Shown here piece after piece: positions 1 to 11,279 of a stretch of 64,000 bases of DNA; position 1 is the first letter of the stretch, and every line of letters starts with the position of its first letter. The translations under genes were made by a program, and so were the position numbers. The notes below the pieces were generated by a model, which saw only the letters and a list, made by a program, of their open reading frames with translations, was not told the origin of the DNA and did no database searches. Location: positions 124,001 through 188,000 of the forward strand of contig NC_037311.1 in the NCBI RefSeq assembly GCF_000143535.2, given 5' to 3'. The stretch comes from Botrytis cinerea B05.10. Lineage: Eukaryota > Ascomycota > Leotiomycetes > Helotiales > Sclerotiniaceae.

Positions 1-9
1 AGTACTTAC

Positions 10-1281
10 ATGCATTACTAAAGTTGTCTGCTTTGTCTTAGTCACGATAAATGCACTTCCGATCATGACAATGATGTTCAACGCGCCTTGTGCAATATTC
101 AACAATTGAGTTTGTAAATAGTCAAATCCGAAAGATTTTATAATCAAACCGGAAAAGACACCTAAACCGCCAATGACAAGTGTTGATGTAATTTGGAGGA
201 AGACGTAACACCAGATAACAGGATCAGTCAGCGTCTCGATGACTTGATAGCGTTTGTACTGTCTGTTCTGTATTCCAGTCTCGTTAACTCGTACACGCTC
301 AACCATAAGGTGCTTCTCCTCTTCCGTGAAGCACTTCGCCGACATGGGCGAATCTGGAAGCCAGAATCCTATAAAGACGGCCCAAACGCAGGTTACGATG
401 CCAAGAATCAAAAAGAGTAACTGCCAGGAATGGATAAATCCTTGATATTGTGCGACTCCCCATGCCATGATGCCTCCAACCTGTGAAGGAAATCAGCAGA
501 TGATAAGGATATTAATACTTCTGATGTTCCTGGAACTTACCATTAACTGTAAACCGGACATACAATACCAGAATGACGTGAGCATAACCTGTTCCTCCTT
601 TGTATACTGTGGGCGATGTCAAAATAAGCGCTCCAAGTTATGATCAATCTGGTCCGACTTACCCACATCCCTGTCCTAGAAATTTAGATTAGCCTCTGAA
701 ACTATGAAAGCTATTTTTGGCTTACATTATGATAAAAGCTGGCTGTACACAAGCCTCGAAAAAACCCAACAAAAATCGAACAACCATCAGAGGAACGAAT
801 CTAGTTGAAGCAGCTGAACAAGCCACAACTGCTCCCCAGAGAAAAACGTTCACAGACAGATACTTAGCGGTTGGAAGCTTCTGGAGTAAGTAGTTGGTTG
901 GCCATTCGCCTGCCAAGACGCCCATGTATAGGATGGTTCCTAACCAAGGGTACCGTTCACCATGATTGAGGTCTGCATCATCCTTGATTCCCATAACCGA
1001 CGCAAAATTGAGGGTCCCCTTGTCGAGGGATTGACAAAAGTATGTTCCTAGCATACAAACCAAAACGCGCCCATTCACCTTCCAAAATAGTCTCTTACTC
1101 GTTTTTTCGTCTACATGAATGGCATCTTGGCCAGCATAGGTTGCAGTCTGAAGATGTTAGATATAGACTTGAATACTTGCGAAAGCCTGGAGCTCACCTC
1201 TTTGTCCATCTTTCTCTGGGTCTCGATATTTGGCATTATCTCATCATGTACCGCTTCTGTGCTCTCAATTTTTTTCTCCAT
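10..1281 (-). CDS. MFS permease, allantoate/anion-cation symporter type (3' end off window)
   Basis: A membrane transporter of the Dal5/ACS-like major facilitator family, whose fungal members import organic anions such as allantoate, nicotinate and uronates. Five exons fit in phase on the minus strand: 1281-1198, 1147-726, a 13-nt microexon 675-663, 606-541 and 480-10; a donor GTAAGT lies at the left edge, so the C-terminal half is outside the window. Visible family features are a cytoplasmic acidic N-terminus (starts MEKKIESTEAVHDE), a first helix around QSLDKGTLNFAS, helix 4 RFLLGFFEACVQPAFII, and FWLPDSP before the central loop. The start is the only ATG upstream of the first in-phase donor. 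It is divergent from the GH88 gene across a 1-kb spacer, which suggests it imports the products of the neighbouring polysaccharide-degrading enzymes (inference). Substrate cannot be read from sequence. Confidence 0.88.
663..675 (-). other. 13-nt microexon of the MFS permease
   Basis: Thirteen bases flanked by introns of 50 bp (676-725) and 56 bp (607-662), both with GTAAG donors and AG acceptors. Including it restores the frame and gives the conserved sequence IIMTGMWYTKEEQ. Skipping it would break the frame. Confidence 0.8.
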
Positions 1282-2298
1282 ATTGGTCGTTGCTTTTATG
1301 ATCGTCGTGAGAGCTTCACCTGGTAAAATCTATGGAAATTTGATCTGTGGAAATCGGATGCCACTTTATTTATTTCGGTAATGCAGCGCAGAGGGTGACC
1401 TTTATCATCTTCTTCTGCACACTTACGGACAGAGGATCCCACTTAATCCGCGAACTAAGCTTCCCCAGATTTTATGGATACCCTGATCATTCTCCAATAT
1501 TGGTGTTCGGGATCAATCATCACCAGGAGCTCCTGAATCTAGCTGGGCGGCGAGTTTACCGGAGCTTAGCCCGGACCCCGCTATCCACATGTCAGCACAA
1601 AACCTTCATCTCCTAGGTTGAGTCTGAAACAATCAAATCCCAGATTCCACTCGGTAACTGTACATTAACCAGGCATCAAGAAAAATAGGACATTGTGATT
1701 TCCTTTGCAGCGCACAAAAACTAGCCTAATTTTTCTACTAACACCCGGGCATAGACTTTAGTGAGTACATTATCAAAGTGAATCAAGGACTTTAATTCGT
1801 CAAGATCTTTGCCGTGTCAATAAGCCAAGGTTGGCGAGGAAAGAGATTGCCACGATGCCACAGCATTAACTATGTCAAAAGAGTTATATTCCCCTTATAA
1901 GCCAAGGCTGTTCTGATACCTTCTGTTATTATCTAAGACTACTCTGTCGTTCATTGATATCACACACCTTCAAAAAGTCCGGGCCGGGAAATCAGCCGTG
2001 CCCGAGACGAAGAATTGAGTTATCTTACTGCACAACCAAAGACCCCGTAGTGGTCTACTCATTCTTGCATTCGAAACTCCCTGTAGAGTTCCTATTCTAA
2101 TTCTAGAGAAAGAACGTCCCGACCGAACAACTTGCTCTTGAATTACAGTCTCTTGGATGAGACAGCATTCAAAGATCGTCTACCAGTCACATAAATATCT
2201 CAAGGCTCACATGGCTGATTGAATCATTTGAATTATCTTTTCATACAATTTACCTCATATGAACCATTTTATCCATATCTCTTTGCAATTTCACGGTC
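1282..2298. promoter_or_regulatory. Divergent intergenic region between MFS permease and GH88
   Basis: About 1 kb with no supportable gene, serving as the shared 5' flank of the permease (minus) and GH88 (plus). It contains two CCGGA sites 12 bp apart (1559-1563 and 1571-1575) and a CCGGGCCGG stretch near 1980-1988. These are typical of CGG half-sites bound by Zn2Cys6 regulators, but no regulator is identified. Confidence 0.45.
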
Positions 2299-3967
2299 AT
2301 GCTTTACCCTAAAGAACTGTCTCAATATGCGACGGTTCACGTAGATACACGGAATGAGTTGAGGATACCCTCAACAACAGAAGAGAATATTGTAAGCTTT
2401 AATTCCGACAGCCGTTGTGATCTGTCACTATGCTAACCATTTTACAAGGCGGAAGAAGTTACATATCCTACATACTATCAAATTGATGGCATTAGCCCAG
2501 CTGTTCTCGCAAAGCTCTTTTCAGTATCAGCCGAAGCCAAGATTTGGGGTGTTGCAGCGAAATCATTGAATCAGGCTAGCATTCGTGCATTGTTCTGAAA
2601 TTTCCTAGTGATCTGACTTTCATGGCAGGCAAATCCACCCCGATATTATCCTGAATATACGAAGCCTGGCGGATCAAACTATGTCTATCGCGACTTTCGA
2701 TTCTGGACTTCTGGGTTCTTTCCAGGCTGTTTATATCTACTCCTTGAGCGGCGGAAGAAATGCCCGAGTCAGTATGATTTGTATGAGCAGAGTCTGCACA
2801 TTAGTCAACTTGAGTAAGCACAGAAAATTTCTTGGAATTCTTTCAGTTTATTCTGGCATACGAGCTAAATTGCTTGTAGTTTTGCATGCAACTGGTGGAC
2901 ACTGAATCTCCATCGCAATGCTACGCTAGAGGAAACACACGACCTTGGCTTCATGATCATGCCTTGGGCTCGCCCAGCCTGGGAGTTGAATCGGGATACC
3001 AGAGCGCTTGAAACTTTGAAAACTTCCGCAAAAACGCTTTTGAACCGTTTCAGTGGAGCCGTTGGTGCAATTCGGTCATGGGATACATGTCAAACAAGGA
3101 GATACAACTATCAAGACCCCAATACTGATTTCTTGATGATAATTGTAAGCACTTATCAACTATTTCGAACCATGGACTAACGCCTGGCTCAAAAAGGACA
3201 ACATGATGAACTTGAACCTGCTGTTTTATGTTGCTCAAGAGACGAATGACAATTCAATGCGCGATGCAGCTATTCAGCACGCTCGCACGACTGCTCGAAC
3301 CCATGTGCGCTCTGATAGTTCGACAACACATCTAGTCAACTTTGATCCTGCTACTGGTATTGTGAAAGAAAGGCTTACTAACCAGGGGTTTTCGCACAAC
3401 TCCTGCTGGGCTCGAGGACAAGCGTGGGCAATTGCGGGGTTTGCCGAAACTTTCCACTGGACACAAGATTATTCATTCCTGCTGACTTCACGTCGGTGTG
3501 CAGACTACTTTTTGGCGCGATTGCCTGAATCTGGCATTGCGCCTTGGGATTTTGATGCACACGCGCAACTATCAGCGATACAGAAGCAGCCTCCTGATAC
3601 AAGTGCAACTTTGGTAGCAGCCTACGGTATGCTACTCATTCACCAAGCGTTGACCGCGAGAGGAGACCATTCGCATTACTTGTCTGCCGCATTGAGAATG
3701 GTGGAGGCTGTTTGTAGCCAACACTCTAATCTGCCGGCAAAATATACTGTGGAAGGAGAATTCCAATTCGACACAGTTGAGAATGGTCACGTTAAAGAAC
3801 CAGCAAAAATCGGTGTTGACATGGGCCATGCTGATACTATTGTCAATGGCGCAACAATCAACAATTATGAGTTTGCGCCGAGGCGTTGGGCTGATCACGG
3901 TCTTGTGTATGCGGATTATTACTTTTTACTATTTGGAAACGAGTTGCTGAAGATGAATTCCACTTAA
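2299..3967 (+). CDS. GH88 unsaturated glucuronyl hydrolase
   Basis: Hydrolyses the unsaturated uronyl residue left at the non-reducing end of oligosaccharides by polysaccharide lyases. Five exons (2299-2391, 2449-2574, 2629-2813, 2880-3144, 3197-3967) give 479 residues, the usual family size. Recognisable blocks are RFWTSGFFPG, THDLGFMIMPW, IRSWDTC, IIDNMMNLNLLF and SCWARGQAWAIAGFAE. The two aspartates expected to be catalytic in this family map to D156 (THDLGF) and D224 (DNMMN). There is no signal peptide, so it should act in the cytosol on imported oligosaccharides. Intron 2 has a GC donor (GCTAGC) rather than GT; all other junctions are canonical. It is convergent with the beta-helix glycosidase and divergent from a permease, consistent with one catabolic cluster. 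Confidence 0.93.
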
Positions 3968-4419
3968 GTTCAAAGGAGATCCCAAATAGAACCCTACATA
4001 GAAATTGACGCAGCGTGAATTTTTTCATCACGCAAAACATATATACAATTAGAGTTTGTGCTAGATTCACGAAATGACTACATGAAAGTATCGGAGATGA
4101 TGTTTCTTTTATTATTCTAGTGCTATTAATCAGTCATTGGACAACTGCAGGACGATCTCACAGTCATCGGGGCTCAATTTGAAATATAATTGATCTGGTA
4201 ATAAAAAGATTATTGGTTGGTAAGCTAGCTTATTCCAAAATGAATTCAGTTGGTTCTGAAATGTCGTGTTTGTAATCTTTCCATGTCCTACGATTCATCC
4301 TTATCGTCTAATTTTGACCTTGAGCCAATAGGATTATGATCTTACTGGACTCACAATCACTCAATTTCTCATCATTGATTCTGAAGATTCAGGAGGCTTG
4401 AAGGTTTTGGTATTCATGT
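3968..4419. other. Convergent 3' intergenic region
   Basis: 452 bp between the stop codons of the GH88 and beta-helix glycosidase genes. It is AT-rich and I see no gene or repeat; it presumably holds both 3' UTRs. Confidence 0.6.
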
Positions 4420-5862
4420 TTACTTTGTCAAGCAGAATTTTACGTCTGCTACATGCTCGTTGATGAACATAGGAACGAAATCAGACAACATATACCATCT
4501 GGGTTTCTGCATGGCATTGTGAATGTACTGGCCACCAATTTTGAGGTTTTCAAACGTTATGTTCTCAATATTTCTGGTTCCATTATAGCCAAGTATTTGA
4601 GAGGGATATACAATTTCGTTCTTCCCAGTTCTCAACTCAAGGTTCCTGAAAGTAACATTGCGGATTCCGCGACCCGGTGCACTTGTCCACATGGTGTTCT
4701 GCATCACTCGGAGATTTAACAGCTGGCCCTTGGATATCTTCTCAATCCTGATGTCTTCTATAAGCACATTTTCGATGAGATTCTCATCAGCCGCATTGAT
4801 ACCAATGCAACCTTGGTACCAAATTTGGTTTTCGTAATGGTCCAGAATATCTATATTGCTAATTTTGATGTTGCTCATGGTTTCTGGCTTTGCAGGATTT
4901 CCATGTGTCCCCATGTTGATCGGATGAGCAATATCTGGAAGAAGGGTGCAGTTCCTAATAGTAATGTTGGATGTATCACCGGCATAATCCCAGCGATGAC
5001 CATATATTGCGATTGTGTCATCTGAGTTCCTTAGGAAGCAGTTCTCGACAAGTATATCTTTGGAGCAAAAGAAGTCAACGCCATCGCCATTGCCGTAGGA
5101 AGAGAATGATCGGTATCCATCGATATGAACACCTTGAGCGTTTCCAGTAGTAAGGCTGAAGCCGGTTGCCGCCAATGACGTCACCTTGTGTACTTTGATG
5201 TTTCTTGTCCTCTCCATGAGAATCGCGCCGCCGTTTGGTCCCTGGTAGATAAATCCATGCCCACTAACTCCAGCATTGGAAACATCGATGAAATTAAGCT
5301 TAGCCGTAAGGAATGCCCCTCCAGCAAGATAAACGTTGGTATCGGAGGGTACCATCAGATTGCCATCAACAACTTTTGAGTATGCAAGCCCATTATTAAT
5401 CCCTGATCCAAAATACCAGACGTTCTCCATATCGCATGTTGGCGCTTCCAGGTCGATTTCATTTGTCAGAATGTGCAATGCCTTCCATTTGTCATTATTT
5501 ATCTCGAGCATCACGTCGAAGGGCTGGTCCAATATGAAAGTGATCGTGTTTGCCTCATCAATAGTGGTTGGAATGCCAAGTGATCGCGGCCGGATGGAGG
5601 CAATTGCCACTGTCTCCACCACATACCGAGCTTTGATCTCGATCGCTCCACGGAAATCAAGCGAGACTATAGAAATGGGATGTTTATCAAAGGTATTGCA
5701 AGTGGTATTGACTTCGGCCACTTCAACATGAATGGCTCGCAGTGTTGTCCATTCGTGAAACGGACTTCTCGGGTCAACTGAGCGAGCTTGAATGACGAAG
5801 TCTTCGTTTGTAGGAATGCCATCTGGAATCTCATAATGCTTGATTTCTGAAGTACAGCTCAT
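4420..5862 (-). CDS. Intracellular parallel beta-helix glycosidase (GH28/GH49-like)
   Basis: A single-exon protein of 480 residues. Residues about 40-135 look like a beta-sandwich, with the block IRPRSLGIPTTI. From about residue 170 on there is a right-handed beta-helix of the pectin-lyase-like superfamily, with repeated N-I-x-I/V rungs such as SNIKISNIDI and RNIENITFENLKI. Putative acidic active-site residues are NGDGVD at 258-263 and NSDD at 279-282, followed by GHR at 288-290, resembling the NTD, DD and GHG blocks of GH28 polygalacturonases; a clear RxK block is absent. No signal peptide is present, unlike most GH28 enzymes, so it probably acts on imported oligosaccharides beside GH88. Exact family (GH28, GH49 or related) and substrate are not resolved. 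It is divergent from the polysaccharide lyase. Confidence 0.8.
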   Translation of the reverse strand: MSCTSEIKHYEIPDGIPTNEDFVIQARSVDPRSPFHEWTTLRAIHVEVAEVNTTCNTFDKHPISIVSLDFRGAIEIKARYVVETVAIASIRPRSLGIPTTIDEANTITFILDQPFDVMLEINNDKWKALHILTNEIDLEAPTCDMENVWYFGSGINNGLAYSKVVDGNLMVPSDTNVYLAGGAFLTAKLNFIDVSNAGVSGHGFIYQGPNGGAILMERTRNIKVHKVTSLAATGFSLTTGNAQGVHIDGYRSFSSYGNGDGVDFFCSKDILVENCFLRNSDDTIAIYGHRWDYAGDTSNITIRNCTLLPDIAHPINMGTHGNPAKPETMSNIKISNIDILDHYENQIWYQGCIGINAADENLIENVLIEDIRIEKISKGQLLNLRVMQNTMWTSAPGRGIRNVTFRNLELRTGKNEIVYPSQILGYNGTRNIENITFENLKIGGQYIHNAMQKPRWYMLSDFVPMFINEHVADVKFCLTK

Positions 5863-7191
5863 GATTTGGATTGTCAGGTTACTTGTAAGGTTCGCTTTGA
5901 ATTCGAACGTTTATGTGCTGGGCCCAAGTGCGTTTCAATAACTTAAATTGCTGTAAAAAGAAGTGAAAATTATCGTAGATTGGGGAAAACGCGTTATGGT
6001 ACCCAATCACTCCTTTTATCCAAGCTATCCAAGCTTGACATTATTAGACAGTTCTTCTTCGGCAAGTGAAACCCTAGATAAAAAGTTATTAAAAGTCGTA
6101 GGATGCCGGACAACGGCCAAAGTGCCGGAGGAACCCCGCTTAGAGCCCCAACGCCAGGAAGACTTAGGATCTGTTCAATCACTTGCTTGATAACTATGAG
6201 AATTGTGTTCTAATAATCGGATTAGTTTGGATGGAATTTACACAACGTTGTGAGTGAAAATCATTCAGACAATGCCAGAGCTATGGCCAAAATGGGCGAG
6301 ACCCGCTTGATTCAACGGGTTGGGTCTGAATCCCTTCATACTGGTAAGTCGTGGCTGTGCAAGCTCATCGGAAAGATGGTTCCGTCCGTATGCCTCACCC
6401 TACTATCCACTGCTCGACCATCTGTAATAAAAACCGAATATCGATATTTCTGACCGGCTACATTACATTCGTTGCAATTGTGTTGCCGGGAATTCGTCCG
6501 CATTGTACAGTAGACACTCTAAGCGTGAGCGTTCGGCATAGATCGCCAAATCAGGTGCTGTGTTCCTGGCAAATCATTAATTGCCACGCGTCACAACACT
6601 TGCGGCGCTCGTTGTGACTTGCGAGGCCCTAGAAATTTCACATACGCCAAGGTAGAGTTGGCAAGGGCCATAATACTAGATGCGTTCACGAAGTTCAGCA
6701 CAGTTTCGAGACGAAAAGAGACGCACCAATTTCCGGACCCAAGTCCTGATTTCCTCAACGACTCACTAATAATACAGCAATCTGGGCTAACCCATAATCC
6801 CCGATTCCCAAACCCCCTAATCTCTACCCCACACTCTACCCCATATTACCCCCATACTATCCCCGCAGCTCGAACACCCTTGTTTGTTTCTGCACGGCAA
6901 CGGGCAAGCTCAGGGATCAAGACCCGCGGTACTCTTGAAGGTTCGAGTTGAGATCACTTCGATCCTGCCTTGCTAGATCGCTATCCGCAGTGATGCTGGT
7001 GGAGTGACTCCAAACCCCTTACACAAGATAGAAGAGAATGAGGTCACAAGTGAAAAAGTATTTAAATTCCTTTTTCCCATCGTTTTTTTTTCTGTCTTTC
7101 CTGTAGCAGAGCATTTCAGTTCTTCGGCTTACATATATCCACATTTACCAAATTACTACACGGCTTTACGTGACGAGATAGCCAGGAAATC
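5863..7191. promoter_or_regulatory. Divergent promoter region, beta-helix glycosidase / polysaccharide lyase
   Basis: 1.3 kb without a convincing gene. A small GC-rich island holds two CCGGA sites (6106-6110 and 6125-6129), 19 bp apart, with ACGGCC between them. The part nearest the lyase contains C/T-rich sequence (about 6780-6880) and a TATA-like box. Confidence 0.45.
7059..7066 (+). promoter_or_regulatory. TATA-like box of the polysaccharide lyase
   Basis: TATTTAAA located 126 bp upstream of the lyase ATG, followed by a pyrimidine-rich leader. The position suits a fungal core promoter, but there is no transcript evidence. Confidence 0.4.
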
Positions 7192-8496
7192 ATGCAATTC
7201 AAAAATAGCATCACAGCGTTGTCGCTATGGATGCTTGAAGCCTCCGCGAGAAGCATTGGCCGCGCTGAAACGCAGCCCTTTGTCCACCCAGGAGCCTTGC
7301 ACACTGCCAAAGATTTCAGCAGAATCAAGGCCCGTTTAGAGAAGCAAGAAGAACCATGGTATACTGCATGGCAACATCTGGAATCAGGAGAGCTAGCCCA
7401 AACAACCTGGGTAGCAACACCGGAAACGATTCTCGTTCGTGGAAGCAATGATCTCTACGATCAGAATTATCAACATGCATATCGCGATGCTCACTCAGCC
7501 TATCAGTTGTCGTTACGTTGGCTTCTCTCAGGAAACAGCTCCTATGCCGATGCTGCTGCTGCGACATTAAACGGCTGGAGCTCAACTCTGACAGGGATCT
7601 GGGGTAACGAAGATATGAATCTTGCAGCTGGACTTTATGGATACCAATTCGCAAATGCTGGAGAGCTCTTGCGCTCATATTCAGGCTGGTCAGCCGCTAA
7701 TCAATCAGCATTTGGCAGTATGCTCGGTATCTTCTCGGATATGAGTCGCGATTTTCTCGATAATCATAACGACAAACCCAACTTCTACTACGCCAACTGG
7801 GATCTGTGCAACATTGCAGCACTGATGGCAATCGGTATCTTTAATGATAATGTTACAATGTATAATTATGCTGTCGACTACTTCAAGTATGGACTCCCTG
7901 ATGATGCTGTTGCCAATGGCGCTCTACCTTTCTTCTCCATCGCGAATTTCACCGAAGAAGGTTCGGAAAAGATTCTTATGGAGGGACAAGAGGCAGGACG
8001 TGATCAGGCCCATACTCTGCTTGACTTTTCTCTGCTAGGAGTAATCGGGCAGCAAGGATACAATCAAGGTGTGGATCTCTATGCCACATACGGCAACCAA
8101 ATTCTCAACGGGTATGTGGCCACTCCAGGAAACGCTAGAATAAAACTCTGTGTAACTCCTTGAAATCAGCTAACTTTCAGTAGAGCCGAGTATGCCGCGA
8201 AGTACAATACTAATAACACGGTACCATACACCCCATATACAAGCTGGGAAGGTGAATTGTCAGTCGTTGCGAATAAATCCCGATTTGATGTTCGGCCTGG
8301 TTTTGAGGTAATCTATTCGCACTATGCAGAGCTCAAAGGTCTAGATGCATCATGGTCGAAAGTTTATCGGGACTATGTCAACAGTAACTTGACAGCCAAT
8401 GTTGAGGGTGGTGGTGGCGATTACAGCCCGAATTCTGGTGGTTATGATGCTTTGGGACACGGTACCCTAATGTATCGCTTGGAAGCATCTGATTAG
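7192..8496 (+). CDS. Alginate-lyase-fold polysaccharide lyase
   Basis: Predicted to cleave uronic-acid-containing polysaccharide by beta-elimination, generating the unsaturated ends that GH88 removes. Two exons (7192-8111 and 8181-8496; 69-bp intron) give 411 residues. The toroidal alpha/alpha fold of the chondroitin AC/alginate lyase superfamily is suggested by helical repeats and by FYYANWDLCNIAALMAIGIF (196-215), with N202 placed like a neutralising Asn, and by EGQEAGRDQAHT (264-275), with R270 and H274 as likely catalytic residues. The first 21 residues form a short, imperfect signal peptide, so secretion is likely but not certain. Several N-x-S/T sites occur. PL5 and PL38-type (glucuronan lyase) relatives share these blocks; the exact family and substrate (alginate, glucuronan, other) cannot be decided here. 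Confidence 0.82.
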
Positions 8497-9494
8497 TAAG
8501 ATGCTAAACGTATCGATGTTGCTTATCACTTTTCTTCAAAGACAGTGTGTATTGAACATCAGTTGTTGCAAGCATATAGTGACATCGATGTTCAGCGAGG
8601 GAACCATCCTGCTAAGCGTAATATTGAAAGTGTTTTGCAACCAATAGATATTCCAAAACATGGATTTGCTTATTTCATGCAGGACTGCAAAAGAATCTCT
8701 CATTATCACTATCATAAATTAGTTCATTTAGCTTTGTGATGTCACTTGACGGAGAGTCGCCCATGCAGCATCAATTTGGTGATATTTTGCTTTGTGATTG
8801 TGTGTGCAAAGTTAACGTTGGGGCCCATCCTATACAGATGTTCCTTAAACTGTGGAGATGATGATAACAGGGCCATTCAGAAATTATCGGGATTCGACAA
8901 TTTGGGAAATGAGTTCGCGCGATGTTGACGTGAATCGAAGAAAATCCACGTATGTGTGCCAGGTGTTAGTAAAGAAGGAAAGTAAAGTGGATTTTCATCG
9001 TCTAGGCTAGTTCGGTAATGACACCGAATCGGACGAAACGGCATATTGGAATCTATACGTTAGCTTACTAGTAGTAATCATGCTAACTTTAAGGTCCATA
9101 CGAAATTCAACGCATTAATTGTTAATAGCCGATAAAGTCGCCTTTTATTTTTTTGAGTATGTTTATATTGGTTCTTAATAGAATTTTCAGTGGTATCGAA
9201 AAATGTAACGAATATTTTTAAATATTTGTAGCATCACAGCGGCGCAAGGGAAAGGTTTATCTCTCTTTCGAGTAACACAATCACAGAAATGCACTTAATT
9301 TCACTCGGGATGTTGAACTCGTGTTTAATTTCAATCATTATCAATGCGATATAAACATGATATTGGTTTTGATATGATCTTTACTATGCAGCTAATCTTT
9401 AAAATAATTATTGGACAATATCCAGTAAGAAACTCCTCTCTACCGCCCATTCCTGAAGGTGTGATACTTAAGCGCTTCTTCAAACAACTTCAAT
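8497..9494. other. Convergent 3' intergenic region
   Basis: About 1 kb between the stops of the lyase and the sugar porter. AT-rich, with only short non-conserved reading frames. I see no gene, RNA or repeat. Confidence 0.6.
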
Positions 9495-11279
9495 CTACTC
9501 ATCATCGTTGATATCAATGACTGTTCTCGACCATTTGCGAGCCTGTACTTTGCGCGTGAACAAGATATCGATTTCACGGAAGGATCTATGCTTCATTTCT
9601 GGAACCCAGTACCAAGACATGAGACTGCAAATAAGAGCAGTACCAGCCCAGACGTAGCCGCTCTTACCGCCCAGGTTCCACTTATCAGTATTGAGCATAT
9701 AACTTGCCAGGAAGATGCAAGGGATATTGACCAAGTAGTAGGCGGCTCGTCCAATACCAGTTGTTAGTGGCCTAAGACGAACGGAAGAGGTCTCGCCAAT
9801 AATGACCCATGAGGCAGGGGCGGGTCCCAAGCAAAATAAGACGGAGACGAGCAAGCCAAGAGATGCTTGCGCATTGTTAGCCGCTTTGCTATCACCAACT
9901 GAGGCTGCAATACCGAGCGCGACTAAAAATCCAGTGGCAATGAATTGGCCATAGACATAGATAGTGCGACGACCGAGGTATGTAGTGAGGACCCAAGATA
10001 GCATGACCATGATCCATTGTAGGGCAGAAGTGATTAGACCAAGAGCGAATGCAGTGTTGTCTGCCATGCCGGCCTCTGAATTGATGTTAGATTGTTTTGT
10101 AATTACAAGAAATGGGTAGACTCACGTTTGAAAAAGTACACCGCCTGGTTGGCGATTAGATTGCCCGTCAGATTCTGAGATGCGTATACACCACAGACAA
10201 TTAAGGTGCGGTAGAGATCAGTACCTTTCCACAGTTCAACAAGATTGGGCTGTTTCACGCTCTTCTCGAGGTCGATCGTACGTCGCATCATCGCGACTGC
10301 GTCAGCGGGGTTATCGTTTGCACTCGCTCGCCCAAGTCTTCTGACAGCATTTTCTGCCTCAGCCAGACGGCCTTTACGTACAAGCCACCAGGGGGATTCG
10401 GGCGCGATGAAGAGTAGAATGGCGAGAGGGGTAGGGAACATCCATTGGAGTGCAATAGGAACTCTGATATCATGATTAGTACAGACCCCCTCGATGGTAT
10501 CTATGGGAGCAGACAAACCTGTACGCTGAAGAGTCATTCTTGGATTGGTAGTGGTAAGTGATACCACCGACAATGATTGCGCCAATAGCCCAGAACATCT
10601 GCAGCATCTGCGTCGCTGGCGCTCTCAATCTCAATGGCACAATTTCGGCACAATAGGCGGGTGCATTGGCGATGAAGATACCCCACGGAATGCCTTCCAA
10701 GATCTGAGCCGCGAAGAACATACCCTGGCTGTTGCCAAAATAGAAGATGAAGATGAAAGCGTTAAGGGCCATGAGACCGCTAATCGTTGCCCATCGATAC
10801 CCTATCTTACTCGTAATAGGACCTGCCAAGAAGACACCGATGAAAGCGCCGAGAGGTCCACTACACTGGAATGCCGACTGCCACGAAGCTTCGATGATAT
10901 AAAGTCCTGTCACGCCGCTCTTTACGCCGAAATCGTCGGCGAATTTTTGTGTGGCGATGAACTGACCCATTAAGAAAACACAGTAGGATTCCATGATCTG
11001 CCATTAAGTTAGAGAAATGATTCACCTGCCATGGCAAGAGCCTATTATGGAGCAAGAGCTTACAATGGTGCATGACATAACGAATGCCCACCAACTGGCA
11101 GCGGGGTAGGCTTTCACAGCCTGCAGCACAGTCATGTCATGTTCGGCTTTCTCTGCATTGATGGCGCGCGCTCTGTCAGAATCGATCTTCTCGTCACCAT
11201 AAACAGGTACGTCGGCGGAGGTGGGATGTGCTTCGACCTCCGACAAGGTCGGTTTTTCTTCTGTGATCGCGTTACTCAT
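9495..11279 (-). CDS. MFS sugar porter, maltose-permease-like
   Basis: A plasma-membrane sugar:proton symporter of the SP family. Four exons (11279-11064, 10997-10519, 10463-10126, 10075-9495) join in phase to 537 residues with 12 helices expected. Signatures are PESPWWLVRKGR after helix 6 (family form PESPRWL), YLGRRTIYVYGQ in the helix 8-9 region, GPAPASWVIIGETSSVRLRP (helix 10-11 GETSS-R block) and WYWVPEMKHRSFREID at the end of helix 12 (family form PETKGRSFEEID). The N-terminus is acidic and cytosolic, with the block AEHDMTVLQAVKAYP seen in fungal alpha-glucoside permeases. Its position next to the lyase suggests uptake of released mono- or oligosaccharides, but the substrate is unknown. 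A CGG pair lies about 330 bp upstream. Confidence 0.92.

Noticed and set aside
3050..3898. Minus-strand open frames opposite the GH88 gene
   Set aside because: They are shadows of the GH88 coding exons, with no independent motifs.
6619..6951. 110-codon open frame in the glycosidase-lyase promoter
   Set aside because: Pro/Ser/Thr-rich translation of C-rich DNA, no homology signal, and it lies in a divergent promoter.
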